Part shown: positions 1 to 12,400 of the stretch, one piece after another | Numbering within the stretch: position 1 is the first letter of the stretch | Layout of the letters: every line of letters starts with the position of its first letter | From: Trebouxia sp. TZW2008 | Lineage: Eukaryota > Chlorophyta > Trebouxiophyceae > Trebouxiales > Trebouxiaceae | DNA: 64,000 nt | Direction: 5' to 3' | Assembly: GCA_002118135.1 (NCBI GenBank) | Contig: BDIU01000023.1 | Location: 187,296 to 251,295, forward strand | Notes under the pieces: generated by a model | Told to the model about the DNA's origin: nothing | The model's input: only the letters and a program-made list of their open reading frames with translations | The model's database searches: none | Translations under genes and position numbers: made by a program

Positions 1-167
1 CACTGCCTTAGCAACAGGTTCTCAGACTAGGCTTTGTTGCCCAGCAGATCATTAATTGGAAAATTTCACAATCATGTAAGCCAGGGGAGAGCAAGTAAGT
101 GAGCGAGCGAGCAAGCATGTGAACGGGTGAATGGTACGCATGAATACGCTTGAAAGGATGCAGTTAC

Positions 168-3100
168 CAGGAAGCGCGCTTCAACAGCCTTCAGTGCCTG
201 CTTATCGGCCACATCTCCAACCACTTGGCCCTTGCCCACCAGGGTGAGTGAGGTGCACAGGGCAGCAGCCTGCTTCAAGCTGTCTGGCCAGCGCGTTGCA
301 GATTGCTGCAGCCCTGTGAAGCGTCCTGCCTCTACTGGCACCATACCATGAAGCTCAGGCTGCAGTCAAATGCCATATCAGCCAGGTTTGTGCTTATTGA
401 GCCAGATACAATCAGTGAGTATTTTGAATGAGGTGCACAGCGCTGCAGCTTGCCTGAGGCTGTCTGGTCAGCGTGTTGCTGACTGCTGCAGCCCAGTGAA
501 GCGTCCTGCCTCCACAGGCACCATGCCGTGAAGCTCAGGCTGCAGCCAGAATGCCCGCATGACCTGAATGTCTGCCTTGTATGCCAGTTGAGCACACTGG
601 CGTTAGTAGTATCAAACACAACTCTTGCAAGCATGCGGCGGAGTGCTGCAGCCCTGGGCAGCGTCCTGCCTCCACTGGCACCATGCCATAAAGCTAAGGC
701 TGCAGTCAAATTGCCCACATCAGCCAGATCTGTGCTTATTGAGCCAGATAGGAACAGCAAATGTTTTGAGTGAGGTGCACAGGGTAGCAGCCTGCTTGAG
801 GCTGTCTGGCCAGCGTGTTGCTGATTGCTGTAGCCCAGCGAAACGTCCTGCCTCCGCGGCCCCATGCCGTGAAGCTCAGGCTGCAGCCAAACTGCCCACA
901 TCAGCCAGGTCTTTGCTTTCTATATAAAATGGCCATGCTGATCACAGTAAGAAAAGCGTCTGCTAAAACCACGTGATAGACTGTTGTAGCCCTGTGAAGC
1001 GTCCTGCCTCCACGAGCACCATGCCATGAAGCTCAGGCTGCAGCCAAAACGCCCACATCAGCTAGGTTCTTGCTTGCCAACATGACAGCAGTGACAAGTA
1101 AAAGCGTGACTGCTGCTGGGGACACATTGGGTGAGATTTGTTTAGGGAAGATTTGCTCACCACACTGCCCGTCAACGTGCCAGTCTTGTCAAAGCACACA
1201 ATGCTGACATCAGCAGCCGTCTTCAGCTTGCCTGGGCTGAGCACATGGATGCCTTTGGCCCTCAGCTTGCTAGAGCAAGCTGCATTTGAACACACCATCA
1301 CTGTGGGAACGGCCACTGGCAAGGCGGCAACAGCAGTGCTGATGACTTGCACCAGGATGCTTGATGGGGGCACATGGTGCTTGGTGACCCAGGGCACCGC
1401 TGTGGCCAGAAGCAGGCAGCTCTGTAAAGCAAGAGCAAATAGGCAGAAGCGCAGCAGATCCTGCAGCATCAGAATGGATAGTCACAGAAGGTCAGTCAAC
1501 AAAGTCTTGCTGTAGTGCGTACAGTGGGAGAAGATGAACAAGCAGCAGCTGCTTCAGGTGTCAGTTGCTGCCCAAATTCACAGCACAGCACAGCACAGCA
1601 CAGCACAGCACAGCACAGCACAGCACAGCACAGCACATGGAGTTGCAAATGCGTGAAAATGCTCATCAAGCTGTCCTGCTCACTGCTGTACAAGCTGAGC
1701 AATAACTCTGTTTCTGTTTCTTTAGTGCTTGACACAGAGCTTACAGTCTGCAAATGTTGCTAAGACTCACCAGCAAGAAGGGGTCTGTGGCATAGCTCAG
1801 GTCATGGAGTGGAAAGACAATCTGGCGCAGCATTTCTCCCATTGTGGACCTCAACCCTGTCAGACATGCATACAAGCTGAACTTGGAATGTGCAGAGGCA
1901 GATTGGACCTGTCTGTGCAACGCAGCTCACATACTTTGATGCACAGAGCACAGCAGAGTCAAGTCCCAGCCTGTCTGCTAGATGTGCACACATTGCTGGT
2001 TGTTGTTGATGCTGAATAAGCACCCTAAGCCATTTAATTTCAGCTTGTCTGGGTGGAATGTCATGGCTGAACAACAACCAAAAAGCATGCACGACATGAT
2101 TTGGATATGCTTCATACAAACACAAAAAGACAGCTGATTTGAGCAGAATGTGCTAAACAGCATGTGAGTAGCAGTCAGCAGAGTGCCAAATGCTGGCTAG
2201 CTAGTGCACAGCGACATTGAAGGCTGAACGCAAGCACTGCTGGTAAGAAATCATGAAGGCTCACCAGTTCTGACGACCATGCCCAGCACTTCATCTTCAG
2301 TGTCGCCATCTGCCCATACCTATGCACACAACAAACTGCTTTCAGCAGTAGGAACAACACTATTCTTGTGCTTAGATGAATGTGCCTAATCAAGGGCGCA
2401 ACTTTGAAAAACTGTGCACATCAGGTATCAACGCTGCAGCATTTGCTGACATTCTGTTCCCAGTGTACAAGCAAATAGACGGATTGTAGATCTTTGCTGG
2501 GTTTCCAGGGCAAAAGCAGATGTGGCAGTAACTCGCAATATGTGAATTGGAAACAATGGCAATCACAATTGTGGTCAAGGCCTGTACCTGCTGTACAGAA
2601 GTGCCAGCATGAATAGTCGAGGAGTGGTGAGTCTCTGGGTGGTATGCACGCTTGCTGTCCTCACCATGTGCCACAAAGCTAGACTTGCGCACTTGTGCCG
2701 CCTGCATTGTCATTCAGCAGCTGAAGACAAGATGAGGGACTCCTTGAGATCGCTAATAAATGCTACGCAAGCCAAACATCACAGATCATGCCTGTTTGCA
2801 CCCTGCTTGATGAGATGTACAGCTTGTATGAAAGCAGACTGGCGTTCTTACACTAAGCCCTGACAGACATGAAGGCAGTTGCTCATGGGCAGCAACAGCA
2901 TGTGCTGGACTTCTCTGCTGTACACTGCCCAGGTCAAACGAGCTTCCAGCAGAAAGATGCACACTGGATGTTCGCAGGCCAACAGCAGAGTGCACTGAGT
3001 GTGCCACTGCTTTGACTGTAGAAAGCGTTTGTACCGTGTCCTTGCGCTCTGTTCTGCAGCAAAAGGCAGCAGAGCGTGCTTGGGTTTACCTCTCCAGATA

Positions 3101-6100
3101 GATTGGACTCCTGGACAAGGCAGTTGCCACGCAGGAGGATCATGTCACAAGTTGCCTTGCCTGGCAAAATGACTATGACATCTCCCGGAACCAGACGCCG
3201 AGATGAGACAGCCCTGCATTTGGTGTTGCCCTCAAACATTAATGCATGCAAACATTGACTCAGTGGTCACTTGAGGATGTGACGTCCACAAAACCAGTTG
3301 CTACAGTGCTCAAGTGATCATTGAGGCTTGTGATTCACACACTCACGCATTCATGTGCTCACGTGCTAGGCAATTGTGAGGACCCTGCAAGCCCAGCAGT
3401 CTCAGCAATAGCACAATGAACAGCATAATAAAAGCATCAAAATATTGCGAGAATGTGCTGATGTTGGGCTCGACTCTGATCTCAATGTCAGAACCTGTAA
3501 AGTCTAGTTGCTTTCTGTCTCAATGTCACCCTGTCATCATCATGCAGACAGCAGCAGCACACCATGGCTTTGAGCACAACTGCAACAAAGGGCAAGTCTG
3601 ACTCCTACACACGCTTTCCCTTTTGTTGAATGAGTTTTGCAACATCTTCTACACACTTGCAATGCTTTTGACACACTTGGTATGATATTGACAATCAAGA
3701 AACACTGCAGCGTGTGAGTGCTCTTGGGCCACACCTGACACGCCCATTCTGCACCAGAGGAATAAGGCGCTGCTCATCAATAGACTTGAAAAGCGCCTTC
3801 TGGGCCTTGCACAGCTCAGCTGTTGACACAAAGGCTGAGCTGACAGTGACAACCAGCAGTATGGAAGCCAGTACGTAGTAGTCCAGGTAGAAAAGAAAGG
3901 CCAGGTCCAGATACTGCATCACAGGCTTAGCATACAGAAACAGGGGCTGATGTCTGGACACGCAATATGCAGCCGAGTAAGAGACAGTGTATACACAGCA
4001 CTGCAGGCCTGTGTCTAAACATGCTGTGCTGCAGCATGCAAGATCAACAATCTGCCACAGACCTGCCTTCAGTCCCCACACACATCAAGAGCTTCTTCAG
4101 ACATGACATCGCAAATAGTGGGTGTTTGAAGGCTGGACGCTGTAGTGCTTCTTGCATTTGCTGCTGTTCTCATGACACACTGTCCATTAAGGAAGCTCAT
4201 GGCCGCTGGGCAGGCATGCATCAGTGCATCACTATACGTGATACTCAATACGCAATATGCCGTACATGGTATTTGCCAGTATGAACTTTCAGATGCGATG
4301 CAGATTGAGAAGCGCAAAGTATGTTGGTGCGAATATGTAATATTTGAAGCATGATGTGCATGTACTTTGAAGTACCAATCACTGAATGTAAGAGTGCAGT
4401 GATTTGCCGGAGTGCATGCTGAGCTGGAGTGATGCAGAGGCATAGGCACAGGCACACCTGAACAATGAAAGGGGGATAGACCAGGACCCTCCCAGCCATG
4501 TGCAGGAAGCTGGGTCGGCCAGTGGACATGTCATTGCTGCCATACAGTAGCTGCACATCCCGCCGCCGCCAGCTGGAAGATGGGTTGAAAATGGTCCAAT
4601 CTGCCCCTGCAGCAGGGCAGGGCCATTCTGAGCAAGCCTGGCTTGTGCTTCTAAAACACAGTTGTGCAAATCTGCAAATGAATGATGTTGCATATGTGTC
4701 AGCGGAATGTAATGCCATGAGCCCTCTGCATGCCTCTGGGCTGGGGTGGGGCGCTGTGGTGCAGATGGTGCAGATTCATTGCTGATATGCTGCTGTCCTG
4801 GATATGCTATGCTTTACTGTGCCCAGAGGACATTTGCCCTGCTGTAAGAGTGCTGCTCGGATGCATGCTGCACTGTGCTGTGCTGCGCCATGCTGTGCTG
4901 CACTGTACTGTGCTGCGCTGATGCTGCTGGCGTTGCTATGCTATACTGTACCCAACAGAGTGGTTGCCTTTGGCAGTACGATCTGTGGGATTGTGCACTG
5001 AGCTCTCCCGGGCTAGGTTGGGATGTGCTCTCCTTATGCTGCTGGCTATGCTATGCTATGCTATGCTATCCTGTTCCAAGGTCAGTTGCCATGCTTTGGC
5101 AGTGGTCTTCTGTGGCATAGTGTGCTGTGCTGTGCCGAGCTGTGCCATGCTGTGCTGTGCTGCGCTTGGGCACATCATGCAACTTTTGGCAACACTGTAT
5201 CATGCAACGCTGCGCTGGACGCCAAGCTCCAGTGTGCTGTGCTAGTGTGACCTACCTGAGCCTCGACTGTGGCTAGGAAGCTGAAAACAAGATATGCAAC
5301 AACAGACCAAGCTGCAGCACCAGAGAAAGTGCTATACCTTTGTCAATGAGCTGCAGTGCCCTTGCGGCATTGTGAATTTGCATGTGGACATCGGCTGGCA
5401 TTCCTGACAGCTGCTTGAATGTATCTTGCACATCGTCATAAATGTAGACAATCAGCAGCAAGCTGATCAGGCGAATTGGAGGGGCTTTCCCCTCAGTACC
5501 GCCATTACCCTACATACAAGCTGAAGAAGCGTACAGCAAAGTCTGTTGTGTCAAGCACAAGCAGCAGCATCAGCAGCAGCAGCAGCAGCAATAGCAGCAG
5601 CAGCAGCAGCATTGTGCATGACATTGAAAGGCTGAAGGCTAGCATGCAGTGCGACGTATGTTTGATGTCATGCCACAGCAACATCACGCAAGACACTGCT
5701 GACTGCCAGACTTGTGATGCAATCTGAAGGCCTTGCATGAACATGCTCCGAAACATGATCATGCAGTCTTCACAAATGCCACGCGCTGCACATTCAGACC
5801 TGCAAGACCTGCAAGCATGGGATGACTGACCTCCCAGAATGTTCTATATTTGAACGTCGCAGGCGGGCGCTTGTAAACCGGCACAAGTGTTTTGTGTCCG
5901 CTGGCTAACTACAAGCAAGCATAGGGACTTGATTCTGGTGGGCTGGCAATACTGCTAGAGAGTCTTTATGCTGCATGCTAAGCAACATTACCTGCACACA
6001 TACATATTCTGCCCTGCTGAGAGGACACTTTTGCAGCATCCACAGGCTTGCGCGAATGCTGTATAGACCAAAAACCCATGCAAGGCCAAAAGTGAGCAAG

Positions 6101-6165
6101 ACCAGAATTCTGTACAAGGCCTTCGCCCACCAAGTATATGCATATCCCACAAACTCATGCACAGT
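168..6165 (-). CDS. P5-type (P5B-like) cation/polyamine ATPase, partial at 3' end
   Basis: P-type ATPase of the P5 class. The family sits in endomembranes, and P5B members such as ATP13A2 export polyamines. Exons traced, in transcription order: 6165-5992 (hydrophobic segment), 5462-5338, about 4606-4458 (LLYGSND start of the pump core), 3913-3735 (two membrane helices), 3213-3090 (actuator domain, LVPGDV, then LSGE), 2701-2588 (IHAGTSVQQ), 2319-2265 (VLGMVVRTG), 1856-1771 (GEMLRQIVFP), 1421-1161 (M4 helix with AALP, then the phosphorylation motif DKTGTLT) and 305-168 (nucleotide-binding region, CTSLTLVG and VVGDVADK). Phases agree wherever checked from 3913 to 1161. KGIHVLSPGKL ahead of DKTGT is P5B-like. 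The actuator loop, normally TGES, reads SGEA here. P5B rather than P5A is inference. The first exon, the start codon and one exon between 1161 and 305 are unresolved; the C-terminal half lies outside the window. Confidence 0.85.
251..1080. repeat. Tandem degenerate copies of the ATPase exon 305-168 acceptor side
   Basis: A block containing CTGCAGCCCTGTGAAGCGTC and CTCAGGCTGCAG recurs about five times, near 251-400, 430-545, 640-760, 772-910 and 985-1075. The first copy overlaps the real exon (305-168, read on the minus strand). The others lie transcriptionally upstream of it and carry the intron tail plus the first part of the exon. They have diverged by substitutions and small gaps. Confidence 0.85.
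1579..1636. repeat. (CACAG)n microsatellite
   Basis: About eleven uninterrupted copies of the pentamer CACAG in the ATPase intron between the exons at 1421 and 1771. Open frames through it are repeat artefacts. Confidence 0.95.
4868..5165. repeat. TGCTG/TGCTA-rich low-complexity intron
   Basis: Degenerate pentamer-like runs: TGCTGTGCTGCGC types near 4868-4930 and 5119-5163, and a pure GCTAT run at 5042-5069. They lie inside an ATPase intron, and I see no coding content. Confidence 0.85.
5561..5610. repeat. (CAG)n trinucleotide tract
   Basis: Interrupted CAG/AGC run of about 16 units in the ATPase intron between the exons at 5462 and 5992. It produces poly-Ser and poly-Leu frames that are not genes. 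Confidence 0.9.
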
Positions 6166-6320
6166 CTGCAGCAACAGAGTGGTTTGAAACCAAAGGGATG
6201 AAAAGTGCGCATGATGGTGCCATTGTTGTGCATTGTACCGCGCTATCCCCTGCAGATGAATTGTTTGCTGCCTGTGTGTGCTTAACAGGTGCTTGGGACC
6301 CTCGACCAGGATCAGCTTGG

Positions 6321-6359
6321 CGCCAACAAGATGACGAGGCATCTGTCATCTTGTTGGCG
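6321..6359. other. Perfect 15-bp inverted repeat (hairpin)
   Basis: The arms CGCCAACAAGATGAC (6321-6335) and its exact reverse complement (6345-6359) enclose a 9-base loop, GAGGCATCT. The hairpin lies just upstream of the first confidently traced ATPase exon, so in the 5' leader, first intron or promoter of that minus-strand gene. A transcript through it would fold on either strand. Confidence 0.8.
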
Positions 6360-6399
6360 TGCATCCTCAGACCAGCCTCAATGCATTTTGGCAAATATG

Positions 6400-7626
6400 G
6401 AGATCAGTCTATCCTGGCCTAGCCAAAAGCTGCTTTGCTGCCTTCAGGCAGTGCGTGGTCTCCTTTCTTTTGCTGTCCCGCACCAATGTAATTGAAGTTT
6501 CAACACAGGAGCGAATAGCTCGTTCGAGTCTATCGCGGAAGGTCAAGTGACCGCTCAGTCAGACCACGCTTTTCGCAAAACAAGTAGCAAACAAAAGGAC
6601 TACTGACATGCTTGGGACGAAAGCTGTGACAAGCGTCGAGACTTTGCTCGGCAGTGAGCAACCGAACAACAGGACTTTCCAGGACCTGACACGGACGTGA
6701 GCCCCGAACACCTTACGACCAGAAGACGACCTGGAGTACGATCCGGCTGTACAGATTGCCTGCGTACCTTGCTCTCGAGATACGCTATGACACATGATGT
6801 GCCATGCAAAATGATCGCTTTTGTCACAGTATGCATGCATTCATCAGAGGCATGGGTTCCTAGCTGTATGTCGCTGTCAAGAACTGCACTTTGGAAATAT
6901 TTCCAGTCTGAACTATTTGTCCGGTACTTTGACAATGAACCAGCGCTCTTGCAAAAGGCAAGAGAATCATTGAGACTGTCATGAACTTTTCATGATCCGG
7001 GTTTATACAGATATGATATGAACATGATTGAGAAGGGCTCCACTGTCCAACAAGGGCATGAATACATGTACCTCACACAGTGTGGTGGCTGGCAGCTTTG
7101 TTTGTTAGGGTGTGGTCCTGCGCTTTTCAATGGCCACTTTGACACAAGGTGAATATTTGATGAACGCAGTGTCAATGCCAAAATCAAGTTATGGCACAAT
7201 GTCATGCAATTATACTTTTTGCTTGCCTGAAGCATGTAAACACCTCTCTGTTTCTACAGTGGATGTAGTCCTCATTGAAGGTTTGGCAGGTCAATGTCAA
7301 CGATACTCGTCAGGTACTACAATGCACGTGCGAGCCAGCAATGCGTGTGACACCCAATACCTTGCAAACAACTTCTTGAAGTCGATAGCATGCAGCACGT
7401 CTTTCGCTAATGATGTGCTATAAAAAGTTTGCTTCATCACTGAAAGATCTAGAGCAAAATGTCATGACAGCATTTGCTCTGAGATGGACCCAAGCAGCCC
7501 AAATGGACGCTTAAATGATGTCACTTGCGTTTGACTGCTGACAGAAAACTTCAATGGCATCAAGATAGGGCAGATGCAGGTCAAAAGTCAATCACATGGT
7601 CACCCTGCCAATTCAGACAGCTGTTT
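6400..7626. other. Intergenic: ATPase 5' flank and TBL1-like 3' flank
   Basis: About 1.2 kb between the ATPase 5' end and the stop of the next minus-strand gene. Open frames here (for example 6697-6984 and 7112-7423) have no recognisable domain and no splice structure. I see no RNA gene or repeat. It should hold the ATPase promoter and the 3' UTR of the WD40 gene. Confidence 0.6.
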
Positions 7627-10600
7627 TTACCTGTACTCAAGAGGCAGAAGGTGGATCTGGTGCCTTGATGCTGCAGCAATGGTTGAGCCATTGAAACTCC
7701 ATGCCACGCAAGTAACATCACTGCTACATGATGTACTATGCAGCTTCTGACCACTGGGCAGAGCAAAAATACTGACATCGCCATCAATAGTGCCAGTCAC
7801 AAAGAATTTGCCAAACGGATGGAAAGCTATTGACTGCACTTTGCTGTTGTGGCTGAGCAAAAGCGTCTGAGCCCCAGCGGTCACATCTAACACCCTGCAC
7901 AAACAAGTGATCCTGCACGTGCTGGACAAGACTGCATATGATTAGTCGGGGCTTTGAGGGCTGCCTCTTTAGACAGAGGCGCCCGTTAAGATGCTTTATG
8001 GCGTAGACTCTTCTTTTCTTAGTCAGGCATCGTCATGCCATGCAGACAACCAGCTGCGAATGCAAAGAAGAAGCATGGCAGGTCAGTTGCAGCCTACAGG
8101 TCACAGGCAATTCTATCATGTTGCTGTGCACACTGTTCTTGGACCCACAAGCCTGTGGCCGCACCTGACTGTTTGATCAGAGGACGTGACCAAAATCTCA
8201 TGACTTGTACTCGCCAAAACTGAAGGCGCCAAGGACGCAGGCTGCCAGGCAAGCGCATTCACACTGGTTTCGTGAAACTTAAGGGTATGCAGGAGTATCT
8301 GCTGACTGAAAGACCATATCAGGATGTGCCCTTCTTCATTACATGATACCAAGAACTCCCCTGCAAGCTCAAATGCAGGTCAGGTTTTATGCAAAGGAAG
8401 ACAGCTCACACACATGCTGCATGCATGCATGCATGCAGACTGATACAAGCTCGCAGCCTGATGCAAGGACAAATTTGCTCATCCTGCCATGTGTGCATTG
8501 CCAAACATTGCTGATTGCAAACTTGCTCCATTTCTGCAGAAAAAGCAACTCAGCATGGGATGGCACACAAGGCGCAAGACCCAGTGAGGCATCAACCCTA
8601 GCACAGTAACAGCATGTTGACAGGGGACCTGCAAATTGTAGGATGTCACAGTCAATACAAGGGTCATGGCAAAGAGTGGGTCAGAAGAGCCAAAAACAGA
8701 TTGTGGCACAATATGACAGCATTGCAGAAGGCGAGTGGGTCATGTCAGTGGGCATTTGAGTGGTAATGTCATACCATTGGGGCTCCAGGTGAGATGCGTG
8801 AAGGCTTCGCATTTGCCTTCAAGCTCTTTTGTGCAAAGCTGATTCCGAGAATGCAGTTGGATCACATCAGCATAGGCAGTTGCAAAGTGATGATCATCCC
8901 GCCACGCAGCACACGTCACAGCCTCTGCAAAGTACATGCTGACATCTTGGTGATGATAATCAATTACACTTTCTAGCATATATTGCTCTAGGTGTGCAGC
9001 ACAAGCCCTGCCTGCCAGGCGGATTTGTTTGAGCATCGCAGTAAGGATGCTGACAGGTTGACGCAGCGTGACTGGGGACCTGAACTTGCTTCATCGACAC
9101 TTTCTGTGATGCATAATGCAGAATGATTGAGCAGCATGTTCTGGTCTGGCAAAGCTGCAACTATGTTGAGCTGTTCGTCTGCTTAAGTCAGCTGCCCAAT
9201 AGTCTTGTTAACCAGGCCTTGCAGAAGACGCCATGAACACTTGCAATGGGTTGGTCAGCATCATAAACATGCCCCGCACAGCAGACCATCCTTGCCATGC
9301 AAGATGCTTTATCCTACCTGCATGACTGATTTGCTGCAGCTGCTTTCCTGTATCTGCCTGCCAAAGTGCTGCTGTTCTATCTACGCTGCTAGACAGCAGC
9401 AGCTTGGTCACTTTTGAGAACTTGAGGCAGGTCACCTGCGTTTGATGCGCTTTCACAGTCTGCAGCAGTTCTCCTGCATGACAGGCTCAGCTGTGTGACT
9501 ACAGACCCATGCAACAGCTCCTTGTAAGGCTTTGAACTTCTGGCTTGTCTGACAATGGCTAGACCCATGTCAGCAGGCGTTTGGCAAGACGCAAAGGCGC
9601 GTTTTCACTGTATGTCTGCAGCTCATGTGTGTCAAGCGGATGATGGCGCAACAGCAGTGCATACACTACAGCGCACATCGCGCAAAGCACTGACTCTGCT
9701 ATCTGACACACACTTGTCAACAAGATCTGCAAGCGCTGTCTGAGTTGTCACATGTGACACAGGTCCCGGGCATGGCATAGTCATGATTCATATTCATAGT
9801 TGCATGGGTGCGTGGCAGAGCCAACATCTGCTGCTGAGACATCTGTGTTCAAGCATTGAAACCATGCACATCATACCTGATCTATTCCACACGCGCACCC
9901 AGCCATCTATAGAACCTGTTGCTAGCAGATCTCCCTGAGGCGACCAGTCCAAACAGTCCACAACGGGTACCAAGTCAGATTCAGCGCCTGAGTGTGCTAG
10001 CACTGTGGACATCTGTGTGTCACTTGAGCCAGCATCACAGGACCACAGCAGTGCTTCAGGGCCGCCTTGCCTGCAAAGTTGTGCCTTTCATTTGGTACCT
10101 GCTTGCATTGTTGCTCTGACCTAACACATTGTGACAAGCTCGCGCAGACTGTACGTCCTGGATGTGCTGCTGCAAACTTAAGGATATGTCTTGCCTGGCG
10201 TGGGAGGGACTGATCCACAGATTGCAGGATGTTGTTTTGCAGCATAGTTGATCAAGACGTCGCAAAAACCAAAAGTTGCAGGCAACTCAGATAGACATGC
10301 CTCAAGTTAAGCCAGAGCATTGACAGCAGGATTTATGCTTTGATACACTTTGTTGCAACTACATAGCTACTGATGCACAAAAAGTCTGCCAAGTGCTAAC
10401 AGCATGATGTGCAGTGTGACTGTCAGCTGTAACAGCAAATAGTTTCAGGGCCAGCAACTTACCCTGATGCAAGCACTGCAGCCGTGGGACACCAAAAGCA
10501 CATGTTAGTCTCCCTGCCCTGTGAGTCTAACACCGTAGCTTGAGAGGAAAAGAAGGGCACACGTTCTGAGGCTGGTTTGGCAGCAGGCTGACTATGACCA

Positions 10601-11373
10601 TTAGGCAGATCTGATGCTGCTGATGCATGCTCCATTGCTCGACTTGGTTGTGCAGCAGCTTGTGCTTGATCTAGCATGAGGCGATCTGTTCCTGGGGCCG
10701 CAAGTGCAGGCTGTGTAGCATGATCAAGCTCCCTCTCTGCTGAAGGTGACTGCTGCTGCTGGTGAGCCAACACTGGTCTGCCTTTGCTGCGCTTTGACGC
10801 TTTTGGTGGCTTCTGCTCTGGAGGCAGCAGTCGAGGTGCAAGCTGCGCTTGACGCACAGCAGGTGCTCTTTGCAAGGCTTCACGATCATCTTCCATGCCA
10901 TCAGACTCCTCTTCTCTTTCTGCTCTCTGGTTTTGCGCCACATCTCTAAGGTGTCCAAGGTCCTTGTTCATCATGATGTCCGCAACATCCAGCACCTGGT
11001 AGTCATCCTCAATACCAGTGCGGTCCTGCAGTTGACAAAGATAGCGTTTGCTGTGGCCACTTGGCGCTTGACTGACACCCAAGAGCCTCTGAGTCTTTAG
11101 CTGTACCTCTTTCAAATTGGCCTCCATTTCTGCGAATTGAATGCCTTTTTGCAGCAAGCGGATCAGTGTGCAAGGAGGCACTGAGCTCAGGTCCGAGAAA
11201 CCTCTTGTGACCTGGCTCTCATGAGCGAAAGCGAAGGAAGAATGAACGAAACCTGCATACGAACAAGTCAGCAACCGGCAACGTTGACAGCAGGAACCAA
11301 TCGCCGTATACTGACCTGCTTCTACCAAGTATTTGTACACCATAGCGTTGACTTCAGTACTAGTGATTGACAT
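7627..11373 (-). CDS. LisH/WD40 corepressor, TBL1/HOS15-like
   Basis: Homologue of TBL1 (animals) and HOS15 (plants), nuclear WD40 adaptors of histone-deacetylase repressor complexes. The start at 11373 opens a LisH motif (EVNAMVYKYLVEAG). Exons: 11373-11316, 11252-11107 (F-box-like part, LIRLLQKGIQFAE), 11025-10463 (acidic linker with basic stretch KASKRSKGRP, ending in the first WD repeat at VLASG), 10012-9877 (LLATGSIDGWVRVW), 9473-9318 (VTCLKFS, then SSSVDRTAALW), 8924-8775, 8360-8165 and 7894-7627. Reading phase is continuous through the last five exons, and the C-terminus ends like the family, just after the last beta strand. A short exon between 10463 and 10012 is missing from my model because the phases do not match; a candidate lies near 10190-10240. 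WD repeats are quite divergent, so paralogue assignment is family-level. Confidence 0.82.
7958..8020 (+). repeat. About 65-bp dispersed repeat, copy 1
   Basis: Contains GCCTCTTTAGACAGAGGC and GACTCTTCTTTTCTT. Related copies occur at 20515-20582 (inverted), 41835-41898 (inverted) and 43529-43590. This copy lies in the last intron of the TBL1-like gene. Confidence 0.7.
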
Positions 11374-11623
11374 GGCGAGTAGACTTTAAGATGACAGTCC
11401 AGCAGAGCTCCAGCCACGTATTCTTCACATCGCTGGCCAAAAAATTGCAAAGCACAGCGACATTGGCGCTTGCCCCTCATAGCTATTGAGTTACGGTCGC
11501 TCTGATGGTTACGGTCTCATGCTTTTGTCACAAGATTAGTCAACCCTGTTGCTTAGTGCCAAGGCGGCTCTGCGAAACTCTCTCTTGCAGTGAGCAGCAT
11601 TTGGCCTGCACGGACGGGCCGAT
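11374..11623. promoter_or_regulatory. Shared divergent promoter, TBL1-like / RPL12
   Basis: Only 250 bases separate the start codons of the minus-strand TBL1-like gene and the plus-strand RPL12 gene, so both 5' leaders and promoters must lie here. I see no clear TATA box. The call rests on geometry alone. Confidence 0.6.
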
Positions 11624-12400
11624 ATGGCACCCAAATTTGATCCCTCGGCTGTTGTTGAAGTGTATGTGAGGGCCACCGGCGGTGAAGTTGGTGCTGCGTC
11701 GTCACTGGCACCAAAGATTGGTCCTCTCGGTCTGTCTCCCAAGAAGATTGGTGAGGACATTGCCAAGGAGACAGCCAAGGAATGGAAGGGCCTGCGTGTG
11801 ACATGCAAGCTTACGGTACAGAACCGTATTGCTAAGGTGTCAGTCATCCCCTCAGCAGCTGCACTGGTCATCAAGGCACTGAAGGAGCCAGTCAGAGACA
11901 GGAAGAAGGTCAGCTTGACGCCTGACCTGTCAGTCAGCAACCTTGGCCTTCGAGCCTCACCGCAAACGAGCTGCAGCCACTGGGGCAGCCCTGTTCTGAC
12001 ACAGCAGCTTGCAAGTGCAGGAAAAGAACATCAAGCACAGCGGCAACTTGGACCTAGATGACGTTATTGAGATTGCCAGAGTCATGAGGGATAGGAGTTG
12101 CGCGCGGGAGCTGTCAGGCACAGTTAAGGAGATTTTGGGCACATGCAAATCTGTAGGTTGCCAAGTAGACCATGAAGACCCACAAGACATCCAGAAAAAG
12201 GTAATTTCAGCATAAACTTGCTCCTCTCTGTTGCTGTTGCCACTTGAACAGTCCAAATCTGACAGGCTTGCAGGCTTCGTTTTGCGAGTCATATTGCAGT
12301 CTGAGCTTGCTGTGTCAGTGCCTTGTCAATATCCTTTGAACCAAACATATGCATTGTTATGCAGATTGATGAGGGTGACGTTGAGATCCCAGACGCGTAG
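11624..12400 (+). CDS. RPL12: Cytosolic 60S ribosomal protein L12 (uL11)
   Basis: Component of the ribosomal stalk base that binds 28S rRNA at the GTPase-associated centre. Three exons: 11624-11908, 12021-12200 and 12365-12400, all joined in phase, giving 166 residues, the usual length for the family. Visible hallmarks are [20 protein letters not shown] near the N-terminus, KEPVRDRKK at the first junction, [12 protein letters not shown], then [20 protein letters not shown], and the short last exon [12 protein letters not shown] reading that runs on past 12200 stops early and is an intron read-through; the 36-base third exon restores the conserved C-terminus. It diverges from the TBL1-like gene and converges on ClpP. 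Confidence 0.97.

Noticed and set aside
1515..1763. Open frame through the CACAG tract
   Set aside because: The frame is kept open by the pentamer repeat; no domain, and it is antisense to a traced ATPase intron.
5476..5762. Poly-Ser and poly-Leu frames near 5560
   Set aside because: They are translations of the CAG tract in an ATPase intron.
11909..12061. RPL12 running on to a stop at 12061 in one exon
   Set aside because: It loses the conserved second half. Splicing 11908 to 12021 and 12200 to 12365 restores the full family sequence in frame.
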